This document shows positions 26,179 to 35,917 of a stretch of 64,000 nucleotides of DNA, piece after piece. The translations under genes were made by a program, and so were the position numbers. The notes beneath the pieces were generated by a model, which did not search any database, had not been told where the DNA came from, and worked only from the letters and a program-made list of their open reading frames with translations. This DNA comes from WRGT01 sp942493035 (GTDB lineage Bacteria; Spirochaetota; UBA4802; UBA5550). Within the stretch, counting starts at the first letter, position 1. Each line of letters begins with the position of its first letter. Location: contig OW818666.1 in assembly GCA_942493035.1 (NCBI GenBank), positions 3,100,001-3,164,000 of the forward strand, given 5' to 3'.

Positions 26179-26553
26179 TTAAGCTTTTGGTCTCTTTGTA
26201 CCATATTTCGAACGGCTCTTTCTTCTATCGGAAACACCCAGTGAGTCAAGAGTTCCCCTTATTATATGATATCTTACTCCCGGTAAATCCTTTACTCGAC
26301 CACCTCTTATTAGAACTGCAGAGTGTTCCTGAAGATTGTGACCTATACCGGGGATATATGCTGTTACTTCTATACCGTTTGTAAGTCTTACCCTTGCAAC
26401 TTTTCTAAGCGCAGAGTTCGGTTTTTTTGGAGTAAAAGTCATTACCCTTGTACATACGCCTCTTTTCTGCGGGCACTGCTTTAACGCAGGAGATTTTGAT
26501 TTTTTATTCTTCTGCTCTCTTCCATTCCTGATTAACTGATTAATTGTTGGCAT
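26179..26553 (-). CDS. rpsL: 30S ribosomal protein S12 (uS12)
   Basis: Decoding-centre protein, 124 residues. MPTINQLIRNGREQKNKKSK, TFTPKKPNSALRKVARVRL and GGRVKDLPGVRYHIIRG are intact. The Lys in TPKKPNS and in GRVKDLPG are the wild-type, streptomycin-sensitive residues of other bacteria. Confidence 0.98.
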   Translation of the reverse strand: MPTINQLIRNGREQKNKKSKSPALKQCPQKRGVCTRVMTFTPKKPNSALRKVARVRLTNGIEVTAYIPGIGHNLQEHSAVLIRGGRVKDLPGVRYHIIRGTLDSLGVSDRRKSRSKYGTKRPKA

Positions 26554-26653
26554 CTCAACTCCTATAAATCCTTTCTACAAATTTAGATATTAAATTTCTT
26601 AACAAAATTAGCTTATTAAATATTTCAAGTAATCCTGAATTTCAGCCTTCTTT

Positions 26654-26659
26654 TGTCAA
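26654..26659 (-). promoter_or_regulatory. orphan TTGACA upstream of rpsL
   Basis: A perfect -35 hexamer occurs just after the rpoC stop, about 100 bases before rpsL, but no good -10 follows at the proper spacing. The 125-base rpoC-rpsL gap holds no other structure. It is recorded as a weak promoter candidate for the str operon. Confidence 0.2.
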
Positions 26660-26678
26660 GAAATTATTACTTACTTAC

Positions 26679-29600
26679 TTATTTTTCAATATTTTCAAAA
26701 TCTACTACATCCGGCACAGCAATAATTTGAGGTTCCTCTGCTTCAACTATCTCCTGAACTGTCCCATCGAGATCACCTGGAGTTACCTGGTAAACATCCA
26801 TGTTATCATATATTCGAACACCGGTTCCTGCCGGGATGAGGTGTCCAATGATAACATTTTCTTTCAGACCTCTCAAGTGATCCACTTTACCTTTTATAGC
26901 CGCATCAGTAAGAACTCTTGTTGTCTCCTGGAATGATGCTGCAGAGATAAATGATTCTGTATTCAGCGCTGCTTTTGTTATACCCATAAGAACCGGTATT
27001 GCAGTAGCCGCTTTTCCACCCTCGCGGAGTACTCTGTCATTTTCTTCGATAAAATCAAATTTATCTACAACCTGTTCTATAACAAAGTTTGAATCTCCCT
27101 GATCAGTAACTCTTACTTTACGAAGCATCTGTCTTACGATTACTTCTATATGCTTGTCATTGATAGCAACACCCTGCAGACGGTAAACTTCGAGAATTTC
27201 ATTTACAAGGAACTTCTGAAGCTCTCTCGGTCCTTTGATTTTAAGAATTTCATGAGGATCTACAGGACCATCATCAATTTTTTCACCCTTCGCGAGCCAG
27301 TCTTTATCCTGAACGCGGAGGAATTTTGAAACCGGGATTGAGTATTCCTTCTGAGAACCATCCTCAGCAGTAATAATAATCTTCCTCTTATTTTTTGATG
27401 TGTCCCCTATTGTTACAGTTCCATCTATTGCTGTTAATGTAGCAGCATCTCTGGGAGTTCTTGCTTCGAAAAGTTCTGCAACTCTTGGAAGACCACCGGT
27501 AATATCTTTTGTTTTTTCAGCACTTCTAGGTATTTTTGCAAGAATAATCCCCGCATTTACCACGTCCCCTGTTTCAACCATAAGGTTTGCACCTTTAGGA
27601 AGCAAGTATGTAGTCGGCTCGCTGCCGGTACCATAAATATTTACACGAGGCTGAAGTTTTTCTGTTTTGTATTCAACGATTACCCGTTTCTTATTGTTTG
27701 TAACAGGGTCAATCTCTTCGATTAAACTCTTATTGAGCTCAACATCCACATACTCAACTCTACCTGTTATCTCTGTAAGAATAGATTCGAACCATGGATC
27801 AAAAGCTGCTATGATCTCATTGGCCTGATAAGGTTTAAACACAGGCTCGAAAGTACCGCTTTTTTTGTCGAATTCAAGTTCTGCTACTATTTCAGTACCA
27901 ACATTTACAGGGATAGAATAAGGCTCTCCTATTATATATGCTTTCTTTTTATCAAGTTTAAGCATACCAGTGTTAGTTGCTCTATACTCATCGCCTGCAG
28001 GAGATTTTGCAAAAATTTTACCTGCGTAAACTTTTTCACCATCTTCAATGATAAACTCTGATTTAGGTTTAAACTCTACTTCAGAAATAATTCGCTGAAC
28101 AACAATATAACCCCTTCTTACAGTAATGATCTTCTCTTCTTCAGTTTTGATCATTTTCGAAGTAATATTGTTAATAAAAATCGGGTAGCTGAATTTAACT
28201 TCACTCTCTTCAACAGATCTTGAAGCGATACCACCGATGTGGAATGTTCTCATCGTTAGCTGTGTTCCAGGCTGTCCGATTGACTGCGCTGCAATAATAC
28301 CTACAGCTTCACCAATTTCAACAGGTCTTGATGATGCAAGATTTCTGCCGTAACATTTAGCACATACACCATGCTTAGACTCGCATGTAAGAACTGATCT
28401 TATCTCAATAGAATCAATTTCTATCTCATCTATTATATCAGCTATATCTTCATTTATAACTTCATCTGATTTAGAAAGGATTTCACCGGTTACAGGATTT
28501 ATCAGATCATAGAGAAGTGTTCTACCAAGAACCCTCGCTCCTAATGATTCTATAACCATATCCCCTTCTTTAATCGGATATATATCTATACCTACAGTTG
28601 TACCGCAATCGTCATGATTTATTACAACGTCCTGTGCTATATCAACAAGTCTTCTTGTGAGATAACCCGCATCCGCAGTTTTAAGAGCTGTATCCGCAAG
28701 ACCTTTACGCGCTCCGTTAGTTGAAATAAAATATTCAAGAACCGTTAAACCCTCTTTAAAGTTAGAACGAATAGGAACCTCAATGATCTCGCCGCTAGGC
28801 TTGGCCATAAGACCTCGCATACCTGCAAGCTGTCTTATCTGTTGCTTGCTACCCCTTGCTCCAGACTTTGCCATGATAAAGATAGGATTATGACCATCCA
28901 TATCCACTTCAAGCTCTTCAAACATTACATTGGCAATCTTTTCGTTTGCTTCTGTCCAGAGGTTAATAACCCTGTTGTAACGCTCTTCATCTGTGATGAA
29001 TCCGTTTCTATATTCATTTTCAATTACTTCAACTTTTTTATCTTCTTCCTCAATAATCTGTTTTTTAACAGATGGAATAAGAATATCAGAAACACAAATT
29101 GTCGGAGCAAAGAAAGTTGCAAATCTATATCCTGTCTCTTTAATTTCATCGAGCATTCTTACAGTTTCATTAGGTCCGAACTCTCTGAATGTTTTTGCAA
29201 TTATCGCAGAGATACCTTTATCAGTAACTGCATTATTAACAAATGGATAACCTTTAGGAAGAATTCCGTTAAAGATAAGTCTACCCGCTGTAGTTTTTAC
29301 AAATTCACCATCCATAAGATAGTTAATTCTGGATCTATATCTTATCTGCTTATGATCTACTGCTCTCATTACATCAATCATATCATCAAAGTATTTATCT
29401 TCCCCGATGCTGCCTTCAATTAAGTCTGTGAGGTAGTATATTCCAAGGACTATATCCTGAGACGGAGTTACAACCGGATGTCCGTTTGCAGGTGAAAGCA
29501 AATTATTCGTAGACATCATCAAAGTCCAGCACTCAAGCTGCGCCTTTGGTGAAAGCGGAACGTGAACAGCCATCTGGTCACCGTCAAAGTCAGCATTATA

Positions 29601-30953
29601 CGCATGACAGACAAGCGGATGGAGTTTTATAGCTTTACCCTCGACAAGTACAGGTTCAAAAGCCTGAATACCCAGACGGTGAAGTGTAGGAGCACGGTTC
29701 AGCAGAACAGGATGCTCTCTTATAACTTCGTCAAGAACCTCCCATACTTCATCGCGCTCATTCTCTACCATCTTTTTCGCTGATTTTATATTCTGTACAA
29801 AATCCTTGTCTACAAGTCTCTTCATAATGAACGGCTTAAAAAGCTCAATAGCCATCTTCTTCGGAAGTCCGCACTGATGAAGTTTTAGTTCAGGTCCTAC
29901 AACGATTACAGATCGTCCGGAGTAGTCAACGCGCTTACCGAGAAGGTTCTGTCTGAAACGGCCCTGCTTACCTTTAAGCATATCACTTAATGATTTTAGA
30001 GGTCTGTTACCTTTTCCCTTGACGGCTCTCTTTCTTCTGCTGTTATCAAATAATGCATCAACCGCTTCCTGAAGCATTCTTTTTTCATTTCTTACAATAA
30101 TCTCTGGAGCTCTAAGAGTCAGAAGTCTCTTTAAACGATTATTTCTATTTATAACTCTTCTATAAAGATCATTTAAGTCAGATGTAGCGAAACGGCCTCC
30201 ATCAAGCTGAACCATAGGACGGAGTTCAGGAGGAATAACCGGAACAACATCCAGTATCATCCACTCAGGTTTGTTGCCCGATTCTTTAAATGACTCAATT
30301 ATTTCAAGACGCTTGATTATCTTTTTATCTATTTTAGCATCTTTAGCAGCTTTGGCATCGATATCTGCTCTTAAAGCTCTTGATTCCTCATCGAGGTCTA
30401 TACTTACAAGAAGTTCTTTAATTGCTTCAGCACCCATACTTGCGATGAAGTTTTCACCATATTTATCGTAAAGATCATAATAAACTTCTTCATCAAGGAT
30501 ATCACCACGTTTAATATCATCCGCTTCAGCATCGCCTGGCTCAATTACGATGTACTTCTCATAATAAAGAACAGACTTGAGATTACTTACAGTCAGATCG
30601 AGTATCAGACCCATCCTTGAAGGGACAGAGCGATAATACCAGATGTGTGCAACAGGAGCTGCGAGTTCGATGTGACCGCCACGCTCTCTTCTTACTTTAT
30701 AATGCGTAACTTCGACACCGCATCTGTCGCAGACAACGCCTTTATATCTTATAGATTTGAATTTACCGCAGTAGCATTCCCATTCCTTGGTAGTTCCGAA
30801 TGTTTTTTCACAGAACAAACCGTCTCTTTCAGGTTTGAGAGTTCTATAATTAATTGTCTCAGGTTTTTTAACTTCACCATAAGACCACTCCCTGATCATG
30901 TCAGGAGAAGCAAGTTTAATCTGAATAGAACTGAAATCGTTAAAGTCCCTCAT
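26679..30953 (-). CDS. rpoC: DNA-directed RNA polymerase subunit beta'
   Basis: Largest catalytic subunit, 1424 residues, complete and not fused to rpoB. The N-terminal zinc ribbon uses C60, C62, C75 and C78. The catalytic magnesium loop NADFDGDQMAVH lies at 453-464 (Asp 455, 457 and 459). The second zinc site is around CESKHGVCAKC, followed by AQSIGQPGTQLTMRTFH of the trigger-loop region. It follows rpoB by 56 bases. Confidence 0.99.
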   Translation of the reverse strand: MRDFNDFSSIQIKLASPDMIREWSYGEVKKPETINYRTLKPERDGLFCEKTFGTTKEWECYCGKFKSIRYKGVVCDRCGVEVTHYKVRRERGGHIELAAPVAHIWYYRSVPSRMGLILDLTVSNLKSVLYYEKYIVIEPGDAEADDIKRGDILDEEVYYDLYDKYGENFIASMGAEAIKELLVSIDLDEESRALRADIDAKAAKDAKIDKKIIKRLEIIESFKESGNKPEWMILDVVPVIPPELRPMVQLDGGRFATSDLNDLYRRVINRNNRLKRLLTLRAPEIIVRNEKRMLQEAVDALFDNSRRKRAVKGKGNRPLKSLSDMLKGKQGRFRQNLLGKRVDYSGRSVIVVGPELKLHQCGLPKKMAIELFKPFIMKRLVDKDFVQNIKSAKKMVENERDEVWEVLDEVIREHPVLLNRAPTLHRLGIQAFEPVLVEGKAIKLHPLVCHAYNADFDGDQMAVHVPLSPKAQLECWTLMMSTNNLLSPANGHPVVTPSQDIVLGIYYLTDLIEGSIGEDKYFDDMIDVMRAVDHKQIRYRSRINYLMDGEFVKTTAGRLIFNGILPKGYPFVNNAVTDKGISAIIAKTFREFGPNETVRMLDEIKETGYRFATFFAPTICVSDILIPSVKKQIIEEEDKKVEVIENEYRNGFITDEERYNRVINLWTEANEKIANVMFEELEVDMDGHNPIFIMAKSGARGSKQQIRQLAGMRGLMAKPSGEIIEVPIRSNFKEGLTVLEYFISTNGARKGLADTALKTADAGYLTRRLVDIAQDVVINHDDCGTTVGIDIYPIKEGDMVIESLGARVLGRTLLYDLINPVTGEILSKSDEVINEDIADIIDEIEIDSIEIRSVLTCESKHGVCAKCYGRNLASSRPVEIGEAVGIIAAQSIGQPGTQLTMRTFHIGGIASRSVEESEVKFSYPIFINNITSKMIKTEEEKIITVRRGYIVVQRIISEVEFKPKSEFIIEDGEKVYAGKIFAKSPAGDEYRATNTGMLKLDKKKAYIIGEPYSIPVNVGTEIVAELEFDKKSGTFEPVFKPYQANEIIAAFDPWFESILTEITGRVEYVDVELNKSLIEEIDPVTNNKKRVIVEYKTEKLQPRVNIYGTGSEPTTYLLPKGANLMVETGDVVNAGIILAKIPRSAEKTKDITGGLPRVAELFEARTPRDAATLTAIDGTVTIGDTSKNKRKIIITAEDGSQKEYSIPVSKFLRVQDKDWLAKGEKIDDGPVDPHEILKIKGPRELQKFLVNEILEVYRLQGVAINDKHIEVIVRQMLRKVRVTDQGDSNFVIEQVVDKFDFIEENDRVLREGGKAATAIPVLMGITKAALNTESFISAASFQETTRVLTDAAIKGKVDHLRGLKENVIIGHLIPAGTGVRIYDNMDVYQVTPGDLDGTVQEIVEAEEPQIIAVPDVVDFENIEK

Positions 30954-31009
30954 GATATATCCTTAAACTTAAAGTTATTATCGCCAGTACCCGTTAAAGG
31001 CACGCTATG

Positions 31010-34000
31010 TTATTCGAAATCCTCATTTTCAAGGGTTTCGATATGAATCTTTCTTTTTGGTTTGGTAAATCCTTCACTCCATTCCGACAGACTTATCTCT
31101 GTTCCTGCATCGTCATAAATTTTGACATCAAGAGCAAGTCCTCTTAACTCCTGAATAAGAACGTTAAACGACTCTGGAATACCGGGTGAAGTAGAGTTGA
31201 TACCTTTTACTATTGCTTCGTATATTCTAGCACGTCCAAGCATATCATCTGATTTGACTGTTAAAAGTTCCTGCAGAGTATAAGCAGCACCATAAGCTTC
31301 AAGCGCCCAGACCTCCATCTCTCCAAGTCTCTGCCCGCCGAACTGAGCTTTACCACCCAGAGGCTGCTGAGTAACGAGAGAGTATGGCCCGGTAGATCTT
31401 GCGTGAATTTTATCATCAACCATATGAGCAAGTTTGAGAATATAAACATATCCTACCATTACATCACTGTCGAAAGGCTCGCCTGTACGTCCATCATAAA
31501 GAACAGATTTAGAAGTTTCCGGTAGACCTGCTTTTTTAAGGTATTCCTTAATGTCCTGCTCTGTCGCCCCATCGAAAATCGGAGTCTCCATAAAAACATT
31601 AAGCTCATGAGCAGCCCATCCGAGTTCAGTTTCGAAAAGCTGTCCAAGATTCATCCTCGAAGGAACACCAAGAGGATTGAGTAAAACGTCAATTGGTGTA
31701 CCATCCGGCAGAAAAGGCATGTCATATTCCGGAGATATTCTTGAGATAACCCCTTTGTTTCCATGACGACCAGCCATTTTATCACCGACAGATATCTTTC
31801 TCTTATCAGCTATATACACTTTCACCAGTTCTTCAACTCCCGGTGCAAGTTCATCACCGTTTTCACGGGAGAATCTTTTTACTTCTATTACAATCCCTTC
31901 GACTCCGTTAGGAACTCTCAGAGATGTATCTCTTACCTCACGGGCTTTTTCACCGAATATAGAATAAAGAAGCTTATATTCAGGAGTAAGATCCTGTTCG
32001 CCCTTAGGTGTTACCTTTCCAACAAGAATATCATCCGATTTTACATATGCCCCGACTCTAATAACACCGTCAGCATCGAGATCTCTGAAAGCTTTATCAT
32101 TAAGGTTCGGAATATCTCTTGTTATTACTTCACGTCCGAGTTTTGTTTCACGGGCTTCTGTTTCAAACTGTTCTATGTGGACAGATGTATATACATCCTC
32201 TTTTACAAGACGTTCAGACAGGAGTATCGCATCCTCAAAGTTGTAACCCATCCAAGGCATAAATGCGACAAGAATGTTTTTACCAACAGCGACCTTTCCA
32301 TTATCTGTTGCAGGACCATCAGCAATAACATCACCGCTTTTTATCTTCTGCCCTTCACGGACAATCGGTTTCTGGTTAAAACATGTGCTCTGGTTTGTTC
32401 TTTTAAATTTCTGAAGTATGTACTCATCAACTTCGCCATTTGAAGTTTTGATTCTTACTTTGTAACCATCAGCGTATATTACTTCACCGCCTCTTTTTGC
32501 TACAACGAGAACACCTGAATCATAAGCAGCATAAGCCTCCATCCCTGTTCCGACAAGAGGCGCTTCCTCTGTTAAAAGAGGAACAGCCTGGCGAAGCATG
32601 TTTGATCCCATGAGAGCTCTGTTCGCGTCATCATGCTCAAGAAAAGGAATTAAGCTTGTTGATACAGAAAATATCTGCTCAGGTGAAACGTCCATGTACT
32701 GGATCTCTTTCGGTTTCTTGTACGGGAAGTTTCCTCTATTTCTACATGCAATAAGACTTTTCTGGAAATTTCCATTGTCGTCAATCTCGGCATTAGCCTG
32801 TGCTATAGAGTAATTATCTTCAATATTTGCAGTCAGATATTCAATTTTATCGGTTACCCTTCCGTTCTCAACATATCGGTAAGGTGTTTCCAGAAAACCG
32901 TAATCATTAATTCGTCCGTAAGTACTCATTGAAACAATAAGTCCGATATTCGGTCCTTCAGGAGTTTCAATAGGACACATTCTTCCATAATGAGACGGGT
33001 GAACGTCACGAACTTCAAAACCGGCTCGTTCTCTTGAGAGACCACCAGGTCCGAGAGCGTTAAGTCTTCTTTTGTGAGTAAGTTCAGCCAGAGGATTAGT
33101 CTGATCCATGAACTGTGAAAGCTGACTTGATCCGAAAAATTCATTGATTACAGCTGTAATCGGTTTAATACTGATAAGAGCTTGAGGGGTAATAACATCT
33201 AGATCCTGAATTGTCATTCTCTCTTTAATTACACGTTCCATTCTCTGGAATCCGACTTTAATCTGATTCATGATAAGCTCACCAACAGATCTTACACGTC
33301 TGTTACCAAGATGGTCAATATCATCTACTATAGTATGAACATACTTCTTCTCTTTCTTTCCGCCTTTGCCTGTATGTTCAAATTCATAGCCATCAGCTTC
33401 CGCAATGAGATAAAGAATATATTTTACAGTGTGGATTATATCATCTTTTGTCAGAATTTCATTCTCTTCGTCAAATCCGAACTTGCTGTTGATTTTATAT
33501 CTACCAACTGAACTTAAGCTGTATGTTCTGGGACTGAAAAACAGTCTCTCAAGCTCAGCTTTAGCATTATCAATGTTAGTTGGTTCTCCCGGACGCATAA
33601 CTGCATGGAGACCAAGAAGGGCAAGTTCAGCATTAGTAAAATCATGATTTTCATCAACTCTAATGTTCTTTTTGATAAATTCAGGTTCAACCTGGAATGT
33701 AGTACTCAGATATGCATCTTCCTTATTGTTAGGGAACTCAATAAGTTCAACATCTGAAACTTTTTCCTCTTTAAAACGGTCAATTATATCTATATTGATC
33801 CTTTCAGCAGCTTCAAGTATTACTTCACCTGTTGTTTTGCTGATTACATCTGAAGCAACACGTCTTCCGTTAAGAGATTCGTAATCCTCTTCACTTTTAA
33901 GCTTCATTTTAGTTATATCATAGAAGAGTTTAACAATCTCTTCGTTTGTTTCATATCCAAGTGATTTTATAAGCAGAGATACCGGGAATTTTTTCTTCCT

Positions 34001-34549
34001 GTCAATCCGGCCTACAATATATCCTTTGTTGTCCATTTCAAATTCAAGCCATGAACCTCTATCAGGTATGACTCTTGAATTGTATACCCTTTCGTCCTCT
34101 TCATAGAAAAAGAAGATTCCGGGAGATCTGTGAAGCTGATTTACAACAACACGTTCAGCTCCATTTATTATGAATGTACCACGTTCAGTCATAAGAGGAA
34201 TATCGCCCATATAAACGAACTGCTCTCTGACTTCCATACTGTCTTTTCTGATTAATCTTATGGTTGCTTTAAGAGGAGCGGCATAGGTAACATCTCTCTC
34301 TTTACACTCATACTCGGAGTACTTTGGTTCGCCAATTTCATAATTTACGAATTCAAGTACAACATCATCATGAGGGCTTTCAATAGGGAATATTTCATCA
34401 AAAACCGCCTGAAGTCCCTGAGGCTTCTTTTTGGCCACTTTTGTCTGAAGGAACCATTCATAAGAAGTTAACTGAATTTCTATTAGATTCGGAAGGTCAA
34501 TTTTAGATTTAATCTTACCGAAATTGACAACTTTCTTTAATTCTTGCAT
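31010..34549 (-). CDS. rpoB: DNA-directed RNA polymerase subunit beta
   Basis: Catalytic subunit, 1179 residues. The rifampicin pocket is well conserved (SQLSQFMDQTNPLAELTHK), but the next stretch reads RRLNALGPGG, with Asn at residue 497 where E. coli has Ser531. HPSHYGRMCPIETPEGPNIG and the C-terminal QPLGGKAQFGGQRLGEMEVW are intact. Gene order rplJ-rplL-rpoB-rpoC is standard, with a 323-base hairpin-containing gap after rplL. Confidence 0.99.
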   Translation of the reverse strand: MQELKKVVNFGKIKSKIDLPNLIEIQLTSYEWFLQTKVAKKKPQGLQAVFDEIFPIESPHDDVVLEFVNYEIGEPKYSEYECKERDVTYAAPLKATIRLIRKDSMEVREQFVYMGDIPLMTERGTFIINGAERVVVNQLHRSPGIFFFYEEDERVYNSRVIPDRGSWLEFEMDNKGYIVGRIDRKKKFPVSLLIKSLGYETNEEIVKLFYDITKMKLKSEEDYESLNGRRVASDVISKTTGEVILEAAERINIDIIDRFKEEKVSDVELIEFPNNKEDAYLSTTFQVEPEFIKKNIRVDENHDFTNAELALLGLHAVMRPGEPTNIDNAKAELERLFFSPRTYSLSSVGRYKINSKFGFDEENEILTKDDIIHTVKYILYLIAEADGYEFEHTGKGGKKEKKYVHTIVDDIDHLGNRRVRSVGELIMNQIKVGFQRMERVIKERMTIQDLDVITPQALISIKPITAVINEFFGSSQLSQFMDQTNPLAELTHKRRLNALGPGGLSRERAGFEVRDVHPSHYGRMCPIETPEGPNIGLIVSMSTYGRINDYGFLETPYRYVENGRVTDKIEYLTANIEDNYSIAQANAEIDDNGNFQKSLIACRNRGNFPYKKPKEIQYMDVSPEQIFSVSTSLIPFLEHDDANRALMGSNMLRQAVPLLTEEAPLVGTGMEAYAAYDSGVLVVAKRGGEVIYADGYKVRIKTSNGEVDEYILQKFKRTNQSTCFNQKPIVREGQKIKSGDVIADGPATDNGKVAVGKNILVAFMPWMGYNFEDAILLSERLVKEDVYTSVHIEQFETEARETKLGREVITRDIPNLNDKAFRDLDADGVIRVGAYVKSDDILVGKVTPKGEQDLTPEYKLLYSIFGEKAREVRDTSLRVPNGVEGIVIEVKRFSRENGDELAPGVEELVKVYIADKRKISVGDKMAGRHGNKGVISRISPEYDMPFLPDGTPIDVLLNPLGVPSRMNLGQLFETELGWAAHELNVFMETPIFDGATEQDIKEYLKKAGLPETSKSVLYDGRTGEPFDSDVMVGYVYILKLAHMVDDKIHARSTGPYSLVTQQPLGGKAQFGGQRLGEMEVWALEAYGAAYTLQELLTVKSDDMLGRARIYEAIVKGINSTSPGIPESFNVLIQELRGLALDVKIYDDAGTEISLSEWSEGFTKPKRKIHIETLENEDFE

Positions 34550-34872
34550 CTATATAAACCTTAACCTTTATTTTTATTTAAGGATAATAACATTTCATGA
34601 TAATGAAATAAATGTGGAACCAGTAAAATTATATTAAACATATAATACCAGAATCAAGAGTATAAAACAAGTTTTTTAACACCGATAGGTTTGACCGCAA
34701 CAGATCAAACCTATCGAATATTAAATTAGTAACTGCACAATAACTGCCGGTAAATCTGATTCCCGCCGCGCAGTGCGCGGCGGGAATGTTTTGTTCCGCC
34801 TGTTTTGCATTGTTACTTAAATTCAGACTGAAGAAATAATTACTGTAATTCAATATAACCTATAAGAATAAA
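34550..34872 (-). promoter_or_regulatory. rplL-rpoB intergenic region with two strong hairpins
   Basis: No gene is present. Read in the direction of transcription, the first structure after rplL is a GC-rich 13-bp stem (34759-34787, arms ATTCCCGCCGCGC and its complement, 3-base loop). A perfect 12-bp stem with a 10-base loop follows (34683-34716, CGATAGGTTTGA / TCAAACCTATCG). Neither has a U-run. In E. coli an attenuator and an RNase III site occupy the same gap and lower rpoB expression relative to rplL. A similar role is an inference. Confidence 0.5.
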
Positions 34873-35247
34873 TTATTTGATATCAACAGTTGCGCCGGCG
34901 TCAACAAGCTGCTTCTTAATAGCTTCAGCTTCAGTTTTAGAAACTTTTTCCTTAACTGTTTTTCCACCTGCTTCAACAAGCTCTTTCGCTTCTTTCAGGC
35001 CAAGACCTGTAATTGCTCTTACTTCTTTAATTACACCAACTTTAGCATCGCCAAAACCGGTAAGGATAACATCAAATTCAGTCTGCTCTTCAGCCGCTTC
35101 AGCAGCAGGACCAGCAGCAGCTACTGCAACTGGTGCCGCAGCAGAGATACCAAATTTTTCTTCCATTGCTTTTACAAGCTCAGCTGCCTCAACTAGTGTA
35201 AGACTGCCAATTGCATCCAACAATTCTTCGATTGTTAATTTTGCCAT
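34873..35247 (-). CDS. rplL: 50S ribosomal protein L7/L12 (bL12)
   Basis: Stalk protein that recruits translation GTPases, present in several copies per ribosome. 124 residues: N-terminal dimerisation helix pair, an Ala-rich hinge at about 36-52 (AAAPVAVAAAGPAAEAAEE), and the C-terminal domain with FGDAKVGVIKEVRAITGLGL and KEAKELVEAGGKTVKEKV. A 151-base gap with no gene separates it from rplJ. Confidence 0.98.
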   Translation of the reverse strand: MAKLTIEELLDAIGSLTLVEAAELVKAMEEKFGISAAAPVAVAAAGPAAEAAEEQTEFDVILTGFGDAKVGVIKEVRAITGLGLKEAKELVEAGGKTVKEKVSKTEAEAIKKQLVDAGATVDIK

Positions 35248-35398
35248 TTTCTACTCCTTTATACTTAGTGAATTACTTCAAGTTAGTACGGACTTGAGCC
35301 GTAAAACCTATAAAGGGGTCAGGCATTGATCCGGAAACGATTTAACGTAATATCTGGAACAGAAACCTAAACACCTTATATATTATAATTAACAGATG

Positions 35399-35917
35399 TT
35401 AATTATTTTTCGATTCAGCAACAGCGTTAATACCTCTAGCCAGAGATGCCATAATCTGATTCATGCCTGTTGCAATAGTTCTAGCAGGGGCATTTATCAT
35501 CTGCATTGTCTGAGAAAGAAGAACTTCTTTCGAAGGTAGATCCGCTATTTTTTTAATCTGCTCTTTGCCGTATACTACATGTTCAAGAACACCGGCAACA
35601 TAAGAGAATTTATCATTCTTCTCTGCAAATTCTTTTAGTACTTTTGCAACTTCTCCAACCTGCGCTCCGGCGAAAGCAACTCCGATTGGCCCTTTAAGAT
35701 GCTCATCTATGTTGCTGTAACCTGTTTCCTGAAGTGCTCTTCTGAAAAGATTATTCTTAACAACTTTGTACTGAGCATTTTTTTCTGCAAGCTGTCTTCT
35801 TAGAACAGCTATATCATTAACTTTAACACCGGAATAATCGGTGAGGATAAAGTTATTTCTCTCTTTCAATCTTGCGATGAGATCAGTTACTTCATCAACT
35901 TTATATTGCTTAACCAT
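35399..35917 (-). CDS. rplJ: 50S ribosomal protein L10 (uL10)
   Basis: Base of the ribosomal stalk, anchoring L12 dimers; 172 residues. FILTDYSGVKVNDIAVLRRQ, YKVVKNNLFRRAL and GPIGVAFAGAQ match the family. Its start overlaps the rplA stop by one base, so there is no room for a separate L10 leader before it; coupling with rplA is likely. Confidence 0.97.
   Translation of the reverse strand: MVKQYKVDEVTDLIARLKERNNFILTDYSGVKVNDIAVLRRQLAEKNAQYKVVKNNLFRRALQETGYSNIDEHLKGPIGVAFAGAQVGEVAKVLKEFAEKNDKFSYVAGVLEHVVYGKEQIKKIADLPSKEVLLSQTMQMINAPARTIATGMNQIMASLARGINAVAESKNN

Noticed and set aside
26179..26553. Streptomycin-resistance residues in S12
   Set aside because: The Lys residues in TPKKPNS and GRVKDLPG are the ordinary sensitive forms.
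28842..29423. A 193-codon plus-strand open frame inside rpoC
   Set aside because: Antisense of a highly conserved coding region, with low-complexity composition and no ribosome site.
31763..32443. A 226-codon plus-strand open frame inside rpoB
   Set aside because: It lies wholly within rpoB on the opposite strand and encodes a Phe/Tyr/Cys-rich sequence typical of antisense frames.
34877..35329. A 150-codon plus-strand open frame opposite rplL
   Set aside because: It is the antisense shadow of the Ala-rich L12 gene; its residue content (many Ser, Ala, Thr) mirrors the codon usage of rplL and it has no domain.
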